Part shown: in pieces, positions 16,905 to 24,554 of the stretch
Position numbering within the stretch: the first letter of the stretch is position 1
Layout: every line of letters begins with the position of its first letter
Position numbers and translations under genes: made by a program
Assembly: GCA_964420285.1 (NCBI GenBank)
Contig: CAYQTE010000062.1
Span: forward strand, 1-29,236
Source of the DNA: CAYQTE01 sp964420285
Lineage (GTDB): Bacteria > Planctomycetota > Phycisphaerae > Tepidisphaerales > Tepidisphaeraceae
DNA: 29,236 nt
Direction of reading: 5' to 3'
The notes under the pieces: model-generated
The model's database searches: none
Seen by the model: only the letters and a program-made list of their open reading frames with translations
Told to the model about the DNA's origin: nothing

Positions 16905-19139
16905 ATGACGGGGTTGGCAACAATCGTGTTGGCGGCGCAGGCGGTGTTGGCGGATGCGGGCACGGACGCGATGGTCTTTATTGGGATTGGCCTGCTCGTA
17001 CTGATTGTGGCCGCGATCGTCGTCGTGGCGATTGTCGGGATTCGCTACATCCCCAACAATCGCGTCGGCATCGTGGAAAAGCTCTGGTCGCATCACGGCT
17101 CGGTCGGGCAGGGGCAGATCATCGCTCTGCACGGCGAAGCCGGTTATCAGGCCGATCTGCTCCGCGGCGGCGTGCATCTGGGTTTGCGCCCGTGGCAGTA
17201 TCGCATCCACAAAGTGCCGCTGGTCACGATACCACAGGGGAAGATCGGTTATGTCTACGCGCGCGACGGCCAATCGCTGGCGCCCAGCCAGACGCTGGGC
17301 CGCGTCGTCGATTCCAACAATTTCCAGGATGCCCGCAAATACCTGACCGGCGATCCGAACCTGTGCGGCCAGCGCGGCCGGCAACGCGCCATCCTGCGCG
17401 AAGGCGTCTATGCCATCAATCTGGCGATGTTCGTCGTTGTGACCGAGGACGCGATCTTCCGGCTGGATGTCAACGGCCGGCAGGAGTTGGCGACCGTCAT
17501 CGGCTGGCAGAAGGAACTGGCCGACGTGCATGGATTCGATCCGGTGCTGATCGGCGGAGCGATCCAGATTGCCGACCCGCTGAATCCCGGCAAGGCGATC
17601 ACGGTGGACAGCATCGGCATCGTGACGGTACAGGACGGCCCCAGCGTCGCCCCCGGCGAGATCATCGCGCCGTCGGTCGGAAACGACGCGGGCGATCCCA
17701 ATTATCACAACAATTTCCAGGATCCCGAAGCCTTCCTGCGGGCCGGCGGCCGGCGCGGGCGGCAGTATGTGCCGCTCACCGACGGAACCTATTTCATCAA
17801 CCGCTGGTTCGCGACCGTCGAGCCGATCGGGAAAACCGTCGTGCCCATCGGATACGTCGGCGTGGTGGTCAGCTATTACGGCCCGATCGGCACGGATGTG
17901 TCGGGAGATGCATTCCGGCACGGCGAGCGCGTGGCCCGCGGCGAGCGCGGCGTCTGGGAAAAGCCGCTGGGGCCGGGCAAGTATCCGTTCAACACCTTCG
18001 CCGGCACGATCATCTTCGTGCCGACAACCAACTTCGTGCTCAACTGGGTGACGGGCAAGACCGAATCGCATCGCTATGACGAGGGGCTGAATTCGGTGGA
18101 CCTGGTCACGCTCGACGGCTACGAGCCGAAGCTGCCGTTGTCGGTGGTGGTACACATCGACTACCAGCGGGCGCCCAACGTCATTCAGCGGTTTGGCGAT
18201 GTGAAGAAACTCATCACGCAGACGCTCGACCCGCTGCTCAGCGCCTATTTCCGCGACGTGGCGCATAAGAAGACGATGCTCGAACTTCTGCACAGCCGCG
18301 ATCAGATTCAGGCCGAGGCCAGGGCCGAGTTGCAAAGGCGGTTCCGGGAATTTGATATCGAATGCGTGGACGTTTTGATCGGCAAGGTGGACACGGCCGA
18401 GCCGGGTGGCAAGATCGAAGTGCTGCTCGATCAGCTTCGCCAGCGACAGCTCAGCATCGAACAGGTCGAGACGTTCGATCGGCAGCGCATCGCGGCTGAC
18501 AAATTGCGGACTCTCAGCGAGGCGCAGGCGATCGCGGCCAAGCAGACGGAATTGACCAATTCACAGGTCCAGATCAGCATTGCCGAAAACCAGGGCAATG
18601 CCGATTTGGCACGGGCGAGAAAACAGGCCGAACAGACGATCGTGGTGGCCGAGGCGGAATTGGCGCGATCGCGCCGTGCCGCCGAGCAGACGATCGTCAC
18701 CGCCCAGGCCGAAAGCCAGCAGCGCATGCTGGCGGGCAAGGGCGAAAGCACGCAGAAACTCCAGGTTGGCTTGGCCGAGGCGTCGGTGCTTCTGCGGAAG
18801 ATCAGCAGCTTCGGCGATCCGCGTTTGTATGCACTATCGCTGGTGTCCGAGCACCTGTCGCACAGCGCCCAGCCGCTGGTTCCCGAGCGCGTGTTCATGG
18901 CCGGATCGAGCAACGGCGACGGCGGCTCACAGGGCAATCCCGGCACGGGCATGCTGGGTATGCTCATCAGCCTCATGGTGGCGGAAAAATCCGGCTTCCA
19001 GCTTGGCAGCGCGGAGGACATGGCATCCATGAAGGAACTGGCCGACCGCATGACCCGCCAGGCGATGGACGCCATGACCGGCGACCCGGCGACTATCGAC
19101 GCAACCCTGGCCAAACCGGCCGCTATCGCCAAGTCGTGA
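16905..19139 (+). CDS. large SPFH (band 7/flotillin-like) membrane protein
   Basis: The predicted product is 744 residues. A short signal or first helix and a strong membrane segment (about residues 22-47) lead into SPFH-type sequence: the strand NNRVGIVEKLW, then PIGYVGVVVSYYG, PGKYPFNTF and PLSVVVHIDYQ, and RDQIQAEARAELQRRFREFD (about 465-484). A coiled coil follows at about 500-630 (repeated AEQTIVVAEAELARSRRAAE), then a hydrophobic Gly-rich C-terminus. The ATG at 16905 is set by a perfect AAGGAGGT ribosome site 4 nt upstream. An internal duplication is visible: about 114-185 and 236-310 both carry an IG(Y/I)V...NNFQD...RGRQ...YxIN module. SPFH proteins scaffold membrane microdomains or regulate membrane proteases; which applies here is not known. 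Confidence 0.88.
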   Translation: MTGLATIVLAAQAVLADAGTDAMVFIGIGLLVLIVAAIVVVAIVGIRYIPNNRVGIVEKLWSHHGSVGQGQIIALHGEAGYQADLLRGGVHLGLRPWQYRIHKVPLVTIPQGKIGYVYARDGQSLAPSQTLGRVVDSNNFQDARKYLTGDPNLCGQRGRQRAILREGVYAINLAMFVVVTEDAIFRLDVNGRQELATVIGWQKELADVHGFDPVLIGGAIQIADPLNPGKAITVDSIGIVTVQDGPSVAPGEIIAPSVGNDAGDPNYHNNFQDPEAFLRAGGRRGRQYVPLTDGTYFINRWFATVEPIGKTVVPIGYVGVVVSYYGPIGTDVSGDAFRHGERVARGERGVWEKPLGPGKYPFNTFAGTIIFVPTTNFVLNWVTGKTESHRYDEGLNSVDLVTLDGYEPKLPLSVVVHIDYQRAPNVIQRFGDVKKLITQTLDPLLSAYFRDVAHKKTMLELLHSRDQIQAEARAELQRRFREFDIECVDVLIGKVDTAEPGGKIEVLLDQLRQRQLSIEQVETFDRQRIAADKLRTLSEAQAIAAKQTELTNSQVQISIAENQGNADLARARKQAEQTIVVAEAELARSRRAAEQTIVTAQAESQQRMLAGKGESTQKLQVGLAEASVLLRKISSFGDPRLYALSLVSEHLSHSAQPLVPERVFMAGSSNGDGGSQGNPGTGMLGMLISLMVAEKSGFQLGSAEDMASMKELADRMTRQAMDAMTGDPATIDATLAKPAAIAKS

Positions 19140-19205
19140 TACGAGAGGGCATTCTCGCATTCTGTATCGAGCAGATGGCCGACGGACATCTGAGCCCCAT
19201 TGCGT

Positions 19206-19427
19206 TCATGCCCCGCGGCGCGTCCGCTTGGGCGCCGTCGATGTGCCGCCGGCGGCCTTGACCTGCTTCCACCAATGGCCCAATTTTCCCTCCCGGGCGC
19301 ACTTCGCGAAATAACCAATCTCCTGCGCCGGAGTCATGTTCCTGACGATCCGGTAGATGTCCTCCTGCGCCTGCCGCTTGAAAGCCACGCAGTCGAAAGT
19401 CTTGTTAGTCCCGATTTTTCTCTTCAT
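19206..19427 (-). CDS. small conserved-looking hypothetical protein
   Basis: The 73-residue protein has KTFDCVAFKRQAQEDIYRIV, followed by NMTPAQEIGYFAKCAREGKL and a basic Lys/Arg-rich tail. The TFDCV.xKR...IYxxxxxMTPxxExxYF pattern recurs in short bacterial proteins encoded beside toxin genes, although no partner toxin is visible here. The start at 19427 (MKRKIGTNK) fits that pattern; 12 more in-frame residues lie upstream. The gene is convergent with the SPFH gene and sits alone, so it could be an orphan antitoxin-like gene. Its function is unknown. Confidence 0.55.
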   Translation of the reverse strand: MKRKIGTNKTFDCVAFKRQAQEDIYRIVRNMTPAQEIGYFAKCAREGKLGHWWKQVKAAGGTSTAPKRTRRGA

Positions 19428-19546
19428 ATGCCACCACGGTCGGCGTTGCGATGGTAAGTTCACCGTAACCGAGCATCCGATTCACCCGATTATACGCTTT
19501 CATGCGATCGAGTCGAACGATGTGCCTGAAGTGTCCTGCCCCGATT

Positions 19547-19573
19547 ATTCACCGCGTTCACTTCGCGGTGAAT
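19547..19573. repeat. perfect hairpin downstream of efp
   Basis: ATTCACCGCG-TTCACTT-CGCGGTGAAT is a perfect 10-bp inverted repeat with a 7-nt loop, 7 nt beyond the efp stop codon. No T run follows on either strand, so it is not a classic terminator. It may stabilise the efp mRNA 3' end. The TTCACCGC core recurs at about 20163 and 20302. Confidence 0.65.
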
Positions 19574-19579
19574 CCGGAT

Positions 19580-20134
19580 TTACGCCCGGCTCTGGTATTC
19601 GCCGGTTTCGGTGTTGATGCGGATGGTTTCGCCGATGACGATGAAGCCGGGGACGCGGGTTTTCAGGCCGGTTTCCAGTTCGGCTTCCTTGAGCTGATTG
19701 GTGGCCGTCGCGCCTTTGATGATGGGGGGCGTGTCGACAATTTTCAGATCGACGGTCTTGGGCATCTCGTAGCTGACGATCACGCCGTCGTGGAACATCG
19801 CCGTGAGCTGCGTGTTGGGCTTGAGGTAGAGGATGTCGTCGCCGAACAGTTCCTTGGGCACCGTCGTCTGGTCGTAGGTCTCGATGTCCATCAGAACATG
19901 GCCGTCGGCGTCGGAATAGAGGTATTCGACCTTCCGGCTGTCGAGGGTGGTGGTCTCGATATCGTCGGTGGCGCCGACGCGCTTGTCGATGATGGTGCCC
20001 TTGCCCACGTCGCGCAGCTTGAACTGCACCTTGGCGCGCAGGTTGCCCGGCGTGTTGTGATCGGCGTTGGTCACGACATACAGCTTGCCGTCCACGATGA
20101 CCGCCGTACCGCGTCGAATATCACTTGCCCGCAT
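19580..20134 (-). CDS. efp: elongation factor P
   Basis: EF-P binds between the P and E sites of the ribosome and relieves stalling at proline stretches. The 184-residue product has the three-domain length (E. coli EF-P is 188) and the C-terminal signature ...LKTRVPGFIVIGETIRINTETGEYQSRA together with VDLKIVDTPPIIKGATATNQ. The domain I loop reads HNTPGNLRAKVQ. At the place of E. coli Lys34 (PGK) or the EarP-type Arg32 (SGR) it has Asn31, with Arg33 two residues later. The usual lysylation or rhamnosylation site is therefore not present in its normal form. No modification enzyme gene is next to it. The ATG at 20134 gives the canonical MxASDIRRG start. Confidence 0.95.
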   Translation of the reverse strand: MRASDIRRGTAVIVDGKLYVVTNADHNTPGNLRAKVQFKLRDVGKGTIIDKRVGATDDIETTTLDSRKVEYLYSDADGHVLMDIETYDQTTVPKELFGDDILYLKPNTQLTAMFHDGVIVSYEMPKTVDLKIVDTPPIIKGATATNQLKEAELETGLKTRVPGFIVIGETIRINTETGEYQSRA

Positions 20135-20415
20135 AACTCACCATCCTGGTCAGGAAACGAATTCTCACCGCAATGACGCGGAGACAACGCCGCACCGATG
20201 GAACGGATGCAAGTGGCTCAGCCTCGAATACCAGCCACGGCCGCGTCTCAGACAATCATATTTCATCGCATCCGCTTTTTTCTCTGCGGCCTATGCGCCT
20301 CCGCGGTGAAGCATGACTCATCCGCCTGGAGGGCCAGAAAATCTAGCCGCCAGCGGCCGGAACGTCAAATATGGGGCTGTGCGTTTCGATCTGTCAAATT
20401 GGCCGGAATGCGTCA
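20135..20415. other. intergenic region with repeat-like segments
   Basis: There is no credible gene. It contains CTCACCGCAATGACGCGGAG near 20164 and, on the opposite strand, a CTTCACCGCGG-type segment near 20300, which look like divergent copies of one short dispersed element. The 3' part leads into the GC-rich coding end of the esterase gene. Confidence 0.4.
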
Positions 20416-21531
20416 TCATCCCCGCCCGCCGCCTGGGGCTGCCGGTGCGGTTGCCGGCCCGCCGCGCCCGCCGCGAGGTGCGCCGCCGCCGCGAGCGCCC
20501 GGCGGCGTGTTGATTTGAACCGGCTTCCCCCCGGCGCCCAGCGGCTCGTGGTCGATCCAGTCGGCCGGGTCATCGGACGTCAGGGCGTAATCGCGCCATA
20601 GCCATCGGAGCATTTCCGGCATGAGCGCGCCGCCGGGCTTATTGCTGTGGGTGCCCAGGCCGAAGGAATAGTTCACATCGTAATGCCTTGCGGTAAGTGC
20701 CTGGACCATCTTGATGTTCTGGGCATGCCAATCGCGTGCGGCGCTGTAGGTGCCGCCGACAAGTTTTCCGGTGGCGGCATCGAATGTGAATCCGCTGAGC
20801 CCGCGGGCGTCCATGTCGTTCAGGCCATCCTGCATGAAGATGCGAATGGGCTTGGCATCGGCGTCGGCGATCATTTTCGGATAGGCATCGCCGCCACGTA
20901 TTGCGGTGAAGCTGCCGATCGTGGTAATGACCTTATGGAACGCGTCCGGCCGGTGCCAGGCCACCGTGAACGCGGCGATCGCGCCGGAACTGGCGCCGCA
21001 CAGCGCATGGTCATCGGGATTGTCCGAGATGCTGTAGGCCTTCTTCAGTTCCGGCATCAACTCGTCCATGATGACGTGACAGTAGCGGTCGTCCAGCACG
21101 TTGTATTCCTCAGGGCGGTTGCTGTCGGCGTCCCAGTTGGACGCACTGAAATCCGGCTGCGTCGCGGAATGGCCGGGATTGATGAAGACCCCAATCGTCA
21201 CCGGCATTTCCCTGCGGTAGATGAGGTTGTCCAGGACATAGGGGATGCGATATTCCCCGGCCGGATCGGCAAACGCATGGCCGTCCTGGAAGATCATCAG
21301 GGCCGCCGGCTTGGCTGGGTCGTATTGGGCCGGAACATAGACTGTGTACATGTGCGATGTGCCGGGAAACACCTTGCTGGCGATGGTGGCCGGCTGGGTG
21401 ACTTTGCCCTGCGGCACGCCCGCGTGCGGCGCCGAATCCGGCCCGAGCTGGTAGAGATTATCCGTGTTGGCGGCGTACAATGCGGATGCGAAAAGCAAGA
21501 CAGTGCCCATGCAGACAGCGGGGAACTTCAT
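20416..21531 (-). CDS. secreted esterase of the enterochelin esterase-like family
   Basis: The 371-residue protein has a signal peptide (MKFPAVCMGTVLLFASALYA, cleavage near residue 21). An alpha/beta-hydrolase of the IroE/Fes-like putative esterase type follows, with HMYTVYVPAQYDP, ALMIFQDGHAFADP, VTIGVFINPG, and the nucleophile motif CGASSG with Ser181. The likely catalytic histidine is in GTHSNKPGG (about 295). The SNRPEEYNVLDDRY segment is typical of carbohydrate or siderophore esterases of this fold. The last 40 residues are Pro/Gly/Arg-rich and probably disordered. The start at 21531 is supported by a GGAGG site about 8 nt upstream. The substrate is unknown; bacterial relatives hydrolyse acylated polysaccharides or siderophores. 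Confidence 0.9.
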   Translation of the reverse strand: MKFPAVCMGTVLLFASALYAANTDNLYQLGPDSAPHAGVPQGKVTQPATIASKVFPGTSHMYTVYVPAQYDPAKPAALMIFQDGHAFADPAGEYRIPYVLDNLIYRREMPVTIGVFINPGHSATQPDFSASNWDADSNRPEEYNVLDDRYCHVIMDELMPELKKAYSISDNPDDHALCGASSGAIAAFTVAWHRPDAFHKVITTIGSFTAIRGGDAYPKMIADADAKPIRIFMQDGLNDMDARGLSGFTFDAATGKLVGGTYSAARDWHAQNIKMVQALTARHYDVNYSFGLGTHSNKPGGALMPEMLRWLWRDYALTSDDPADWIDHEPLGAGGKPVQINTPPGARGGGAPRGGRGGPATAPAAPGGGRG

Positions 21532-21643
21532 GACCCAATCCTCCACAAATGCCGTAATGGGAGACAAGATGTCCGAACGCGGACAGCCGCAGTAATGTTA
21601 GGCCGGGGATTTGGCGATTACGCAGGAAATTATTGGGCGGTGT

Positions 21644-22429
21644 TCAGCGGGCCTCCGTGGCCTTCACGGAGAGAGTATCGTCGTCTTTCAGGTGAATATC
21701 GAATGTGCCGTGGAAGGCCGGATGAGGCGAGTCATCGACATAGTCGATCGTGAGATGGGAAGAATCCTCGGGATCGGCGACGCCGGGTTTGAGCGAGACA
21801 CATGTGAGCACGCCGCTGTCCACATAGGGAAGGGAGTCGTCCTTAAGAATTACCGGCCCGCTCCCCATGAACGATGTGGGCTCAACAACCCAAGTATCAT
21901 TGTCAGGCTGGCATTCAAATCCTTGCAAATCGACGTCAGCGAGCGGAACCACAACCAATCGCCGATGTCCCGCCGGGCTCGTACGTTCGCCCATGAAGGC
22001 GATCGCGGTTCCCGGACAGGGAATGTAAACTTGCGGGTCCGTGCTCAAGAGGCCCCGAAACTCTCTGGGACAGTAGATGGCCGTTGGCGGCAGGGGCGGA
22101 ACCTTGCTTGGATCCTTCAAGAGGGCCGCATCGTACGATATCGCCTGCACGTAGTCCGGGTTGGTCGCCAGCAATTTTGCCGCCTTGGCCGGGTCGTCTT
22201 CTTCCAACACGGTCCCCTGCGGGGTGACGTGGTGCATGCACTCGTACAGCCAATACGCCCGCCGGGTGCGCAGCCAGAGTTCGGTTCGGAACATGAACAC
22301 CATGACGCCGACGGCCAGAGCCAGCGTCCACAGCACAATCCGGCGGACCAGTCGCCACCGCCGCCGGCGCGGGTTGGCCGGTTCGTAATCCAGGGGATGA
22401 ATAGGCCCGGAGGGACCGGCGTTTCCCAT
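21644..22429 (-). CDS. single-pass membrane protein, paralogue 2
   Basis: This 261-residue protein of unknown function begins with a Pro-rich cytoplasmic stretch and an RRRRWRLVRR basic patch, then a membrane helix (about 30-47). The remaining roughly 210 residues lie outside the membrane, with ELWLRTRRAYWLYECMHHVT, a DDPAKAAKLLATNPDYVQ segment, and a C-terminal beta-rich region ending FDIHLKDDDTLSVKA. It begins 9 nt after the end of its near-twin at 22439-23230. By eye the two proteins are nearly identical at both ends and differ mainly at residues about 155-205. Possible roles (envelope sensing or transport accessory) are not supported by any recognised domain. Confidence 0.75.
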   Translation of the reverse strand: MGNAGPSGPIHPLDYEPANPRRRRWRLVRRIVLWTLALAVGVMVFMFRTELWLRTRRAYWLYECMHHVTPQGTVLEEDDPAKAAKLLATNPDYVQAISYDAALLKDPSKVPPLPPTAIYCPREFRGLLSTDPQVYIPCPGTAIAFMGERTSPAGHRRLVVVPLADVDLQGFECQPDNDTWVVEPTSFMGSGPVILKDDSLPYVDSGVLTCVSLKPGVADPEDSSHLTIDYVDDSPHPAFHGTFDIHLKDDDTLSVKATEAR

Positions 22430-22438
22430 GTCGCACCT

Positions 22439-23230
22439 TCAGTGGGCCTCGATGGCCTTCACGGAGAGAGTATCGTCGTCTTTCAGGTGAATATCGAATG
22501 TGCCGTGGAAGGCCGGATGAGGCGAGTCATCGACATAGTCGATCGTGAAATGGGAAGAATCCTTGGGATCGGCGACGCCAGGTTTGAGGGACACCGGAAC
22601 GAATCCCCAGCTATGCCCGAGCATGTAGGTGCCGAGGCCGGCGCTCCAATTCGCCGGTCCGCTTCCCAGAAACGAGGTCGGCGCGATGACCCAAGAAAAG
22701 TTGTCGGGTACGCTCTCAAAGTCATGCCAGTCAAGACCGGTATGCGGGATTACAATTAGCCGACGATGCCCGGCCGGGCTGGTCCGTTCGCCCATGAAGG
22801 CGATCGCGTCTCCGGGAAGAGGTGCGTAATGCTTCGGGTCCGTGCTCAAAAGACCCCGAAACGCCTTGGGACAATAGACGGCCGTTGGCGGCAGGGGCGG
22901 AACCTTGCTTGGATCCTTTAGGATGAGCGCATCGTACGATACCTCCTGCACATAATCCGGGTTGGCCGCCAGCAATTTTGCCGCCTTGGCCGGGTCGTCT
23001 TCTTCCAACACGGTCCCCGGCGGGGTGACGTGATGCATACACTCGTACAGCCAATACGCCCGCCGGGTACGTAGCCAGAGTTCGGTGCGGAACACGAACA
23101 CCGCACCCCCGACGGCCAGAACCAGTGCCCACAACACAATCCGCCGCACCAGTCGCCACCGGCGTCGCCGCGGGTTGGCCGGTTCGTAATTCAGCGGATG
23201 GATAGGCCCCGGTGGGCCGGCGTCTGTCAT
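22439..23230 (-). CDS. single-pass membrane protein, paralogue 1
   Basis: This 263-residue paralogue of the next gene has the same layout: Pro-rich N-terminus, RRRRWRLVRR, one membrane helix (about 30-47), then an extracytoplasmic region with RRAYWLYECMHHVTPPGTVL and the shared C-terminus DYVDDSPHPAFHGTFDIHL. A 96-nt stretch near the 3' end (22453-22548) is identical to 21658-21753 including silent positions. It ends 9 nt before the downstream copy and starts 3 nt after the active M16 peptidase gene, so the three are likely one transcript. No family was recognised. The tandem copies may form a heteromer. Confidence 0.75.
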   Translation of the reverse strand: MTDAGPPGPIHPLNYEPANPRRRRWRLVRRIVLWALVLAVGGAVFVFRTELWLRTRRAYWLYECMHHVTPPGTVLEEDDPAKAAKLLAANPDYVQEVSYDALILKDPSKVPPLPPTAVYCPKAFRGLLSTDPKHYAPLPGDAIAFMGERTSPAGHRRLIVIPHTGLDWHDFESVPDNFSWVIAPTSFLGSGPANWSAGLGTYMLGHSWGFVPVSLKPGVADPKDSSHFTIDYVDDSPHPAFHGTFDIHLKDDDTLSVKAIEAH

Positions 23231-23233
23231 GAA

Positions 23234-24451
23234 TCACGGCCCCAGTGTGACGATGGTCATCGGGTCCATGGGGAACTGGTCCATCAGTTCGACCAGGGAC
23301 GCGGTTGTTACCGATTCCAGCGTGGCCATGTCCTGTTCCAGCGAGCGGTATTCGTGATTGTACACCCATTGGCTGCCGATCGAGCGCATGCGGCCCATGG
23401 GCACCTCGCCGGACAGGACAAGCTGGCTGGCGATCTTATTTCTGGCGCGGACGACCTCTTCATCGTTCAGATCGGTCCGGGCCTTTTTCAGTTCCGATAG
23501 GGCGATATCCAGGGCCTTTTCGCCGCGATCGGGTTCGGTGGTCAGGGCCAGATAGAAACTGCCGCAGCCGTCGTGCGGATAGAATCCGAATTCCGCGTCC
23601 TCGGCGATGGCGTTTTCGACCAGTGCCCAATAGAGCCGGCTGCCATCGGAATCGCCCAGCACGTCGGCCAGCACCTTGGCGGCGAAGCGGCGCTGGTCCT
23701 GGGCGCTGGGGCCGGGTGTCATCGCCATCGTGTAACGCCGATTCAGCTTGGCATCGACGATGTCCTTGCGCGCGGAATGGATCGACGGCGTGGATTGAAT
23801 GCGCGGAGCATCGGCCGGTTCCCAGTCGCCGCAATACTTCCTGGCCATCTCGACGACGCGATCGAATTCGAGCCGGCCGGTGACGGAGAGGACCATGTTG
23901 CCCGGCCCATAGCGGCGATGGAAATAGTCGGCCATCTCGTCGCGTTTCAGTCGCTCGACGGCGCTGGCGGCGCCCAGCACGCTCATCGCCAGCGGATGCC
24001 CGGCGAAATGCGCCTCCATTAGCGCCTCGTACAGCCGATGGCCCGGCTCGTCGAGATACATGGCGATCTCTTCGAGAATGACCTTCTTCTCCGTGTCAAA
24101 ATCCTTGTTGCGGATCGCCGGCCGGAGAAGATGCGACAGGTGCTCGATCGCCCGCTCCGTGAATTCCGGCAGGACATTGGCGTAATAGGCGGTCATTTCC
24201 TGGGTGGTGAAGGCGTTATAGCGGGCGCCGATCTCGTCGAAGATGCGGTTGACATCCTCCCAGGTGTACTTCGTGCTGCCCTTGAACATCATGTGTTCCA
24301 GGAAATGGCTCACGCCGTTGATCTGCATGGTCTCATCGCGCGAGCCGGTCTTGACGAACAGGCCGGCGGCGAACGAATAGCTGTCCGGGTTCTCCTCGGC
24401 CACAATGTCCAGCCCGTTGGCCAGCGTCGCTTGTTGGAATCGCAGGGGCAT
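23234..24451 (-). CDS. M16 family zinc metallopeptidase, active subunit
   Basis: The 405-residue protein has the inverted zinc motif HFLEH at residues 49-53, with the third ligand glutamate about 75 residues later in EKKVILEEIAM (E127/E128). The C-terminal half lacks a second site, the two-domain half-unit expected for the pitrilysin/processing-peptidase M16B type. Such enzymes degrade or process short peptides and may be secreted; no signal peptide is seen here, so it is probably cytoplasmic. The ATG at 24451 is preceded by a GGAG ribosome site, and the longer in-frame start at 24514 lies in the inverted repeat. It is followed by the two tandem membrane paralogues and preceded by the inactive homologue. 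Confidence 0.93.
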   Translation of the reverse strand: MPLRFQQATLANGLDIVAEENPDSYSFAAGLFVKTGSRDETMQINGVSHFLEHMMFKGSTKYTWEDVNRIFDEIGARYNAFTTQEMTAYYANVLPEFTERAIEHLSHLLRPAIRNKDFDTEKKVILEEIAMYLDEPGHRLYEALMEAHFAGHPLAMSVLGAASAVERLKRDEMADYFHRRYGPGNMVLSVTGRLEFDRVVEMARKYCGDWEPADAPRIQSTPSIHSARKDIVDAKLNRRYTMAMTPGPSAQDQRRFAAKVLADVLGDSDGSRLYWALVENAIAEDAEFGFYPHDGCGSFYLALTTEPDRGEKALDIALSELKKARTDLNDEEVVRARNKIASQLVLSGEVPMGRMRSIGSQWVYNHEYRSLEQDMATLESVTTASLVELMDQFPMDPMTIVTLGP

Positions 24452-24488
24452 CTTGTCTCCGTGTGATTGTCTTGTCGCAAATCCAATC

Positions 24489-24554
24489 GTAGGGTCCGCA
24501 TCGCGGACCATCATTCGGTCGATCGAAAATCGCGGTCCGCGGTGCGGACCCTAC
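24489..24554. repeat. GTAGGGTCCGC inverted repeat
   Basis: Two 21-nt arms (24489-24509 and 24534-24554) are complementary at 20 of 21 positions, around a 24-nt loop. The arms begin GTAGGGTCCGCA and end TGCGGACCCTAC. The right arm covers the last codon and the TAG stop of the M16 homologue gene (stop 24551-24553). It looks like a REP-like palindromic element, perhaps acting as a 3' stem. A related GTAGTGCGGACGC sequence lies at the window end (29224-29236). Confidence 0.7.
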
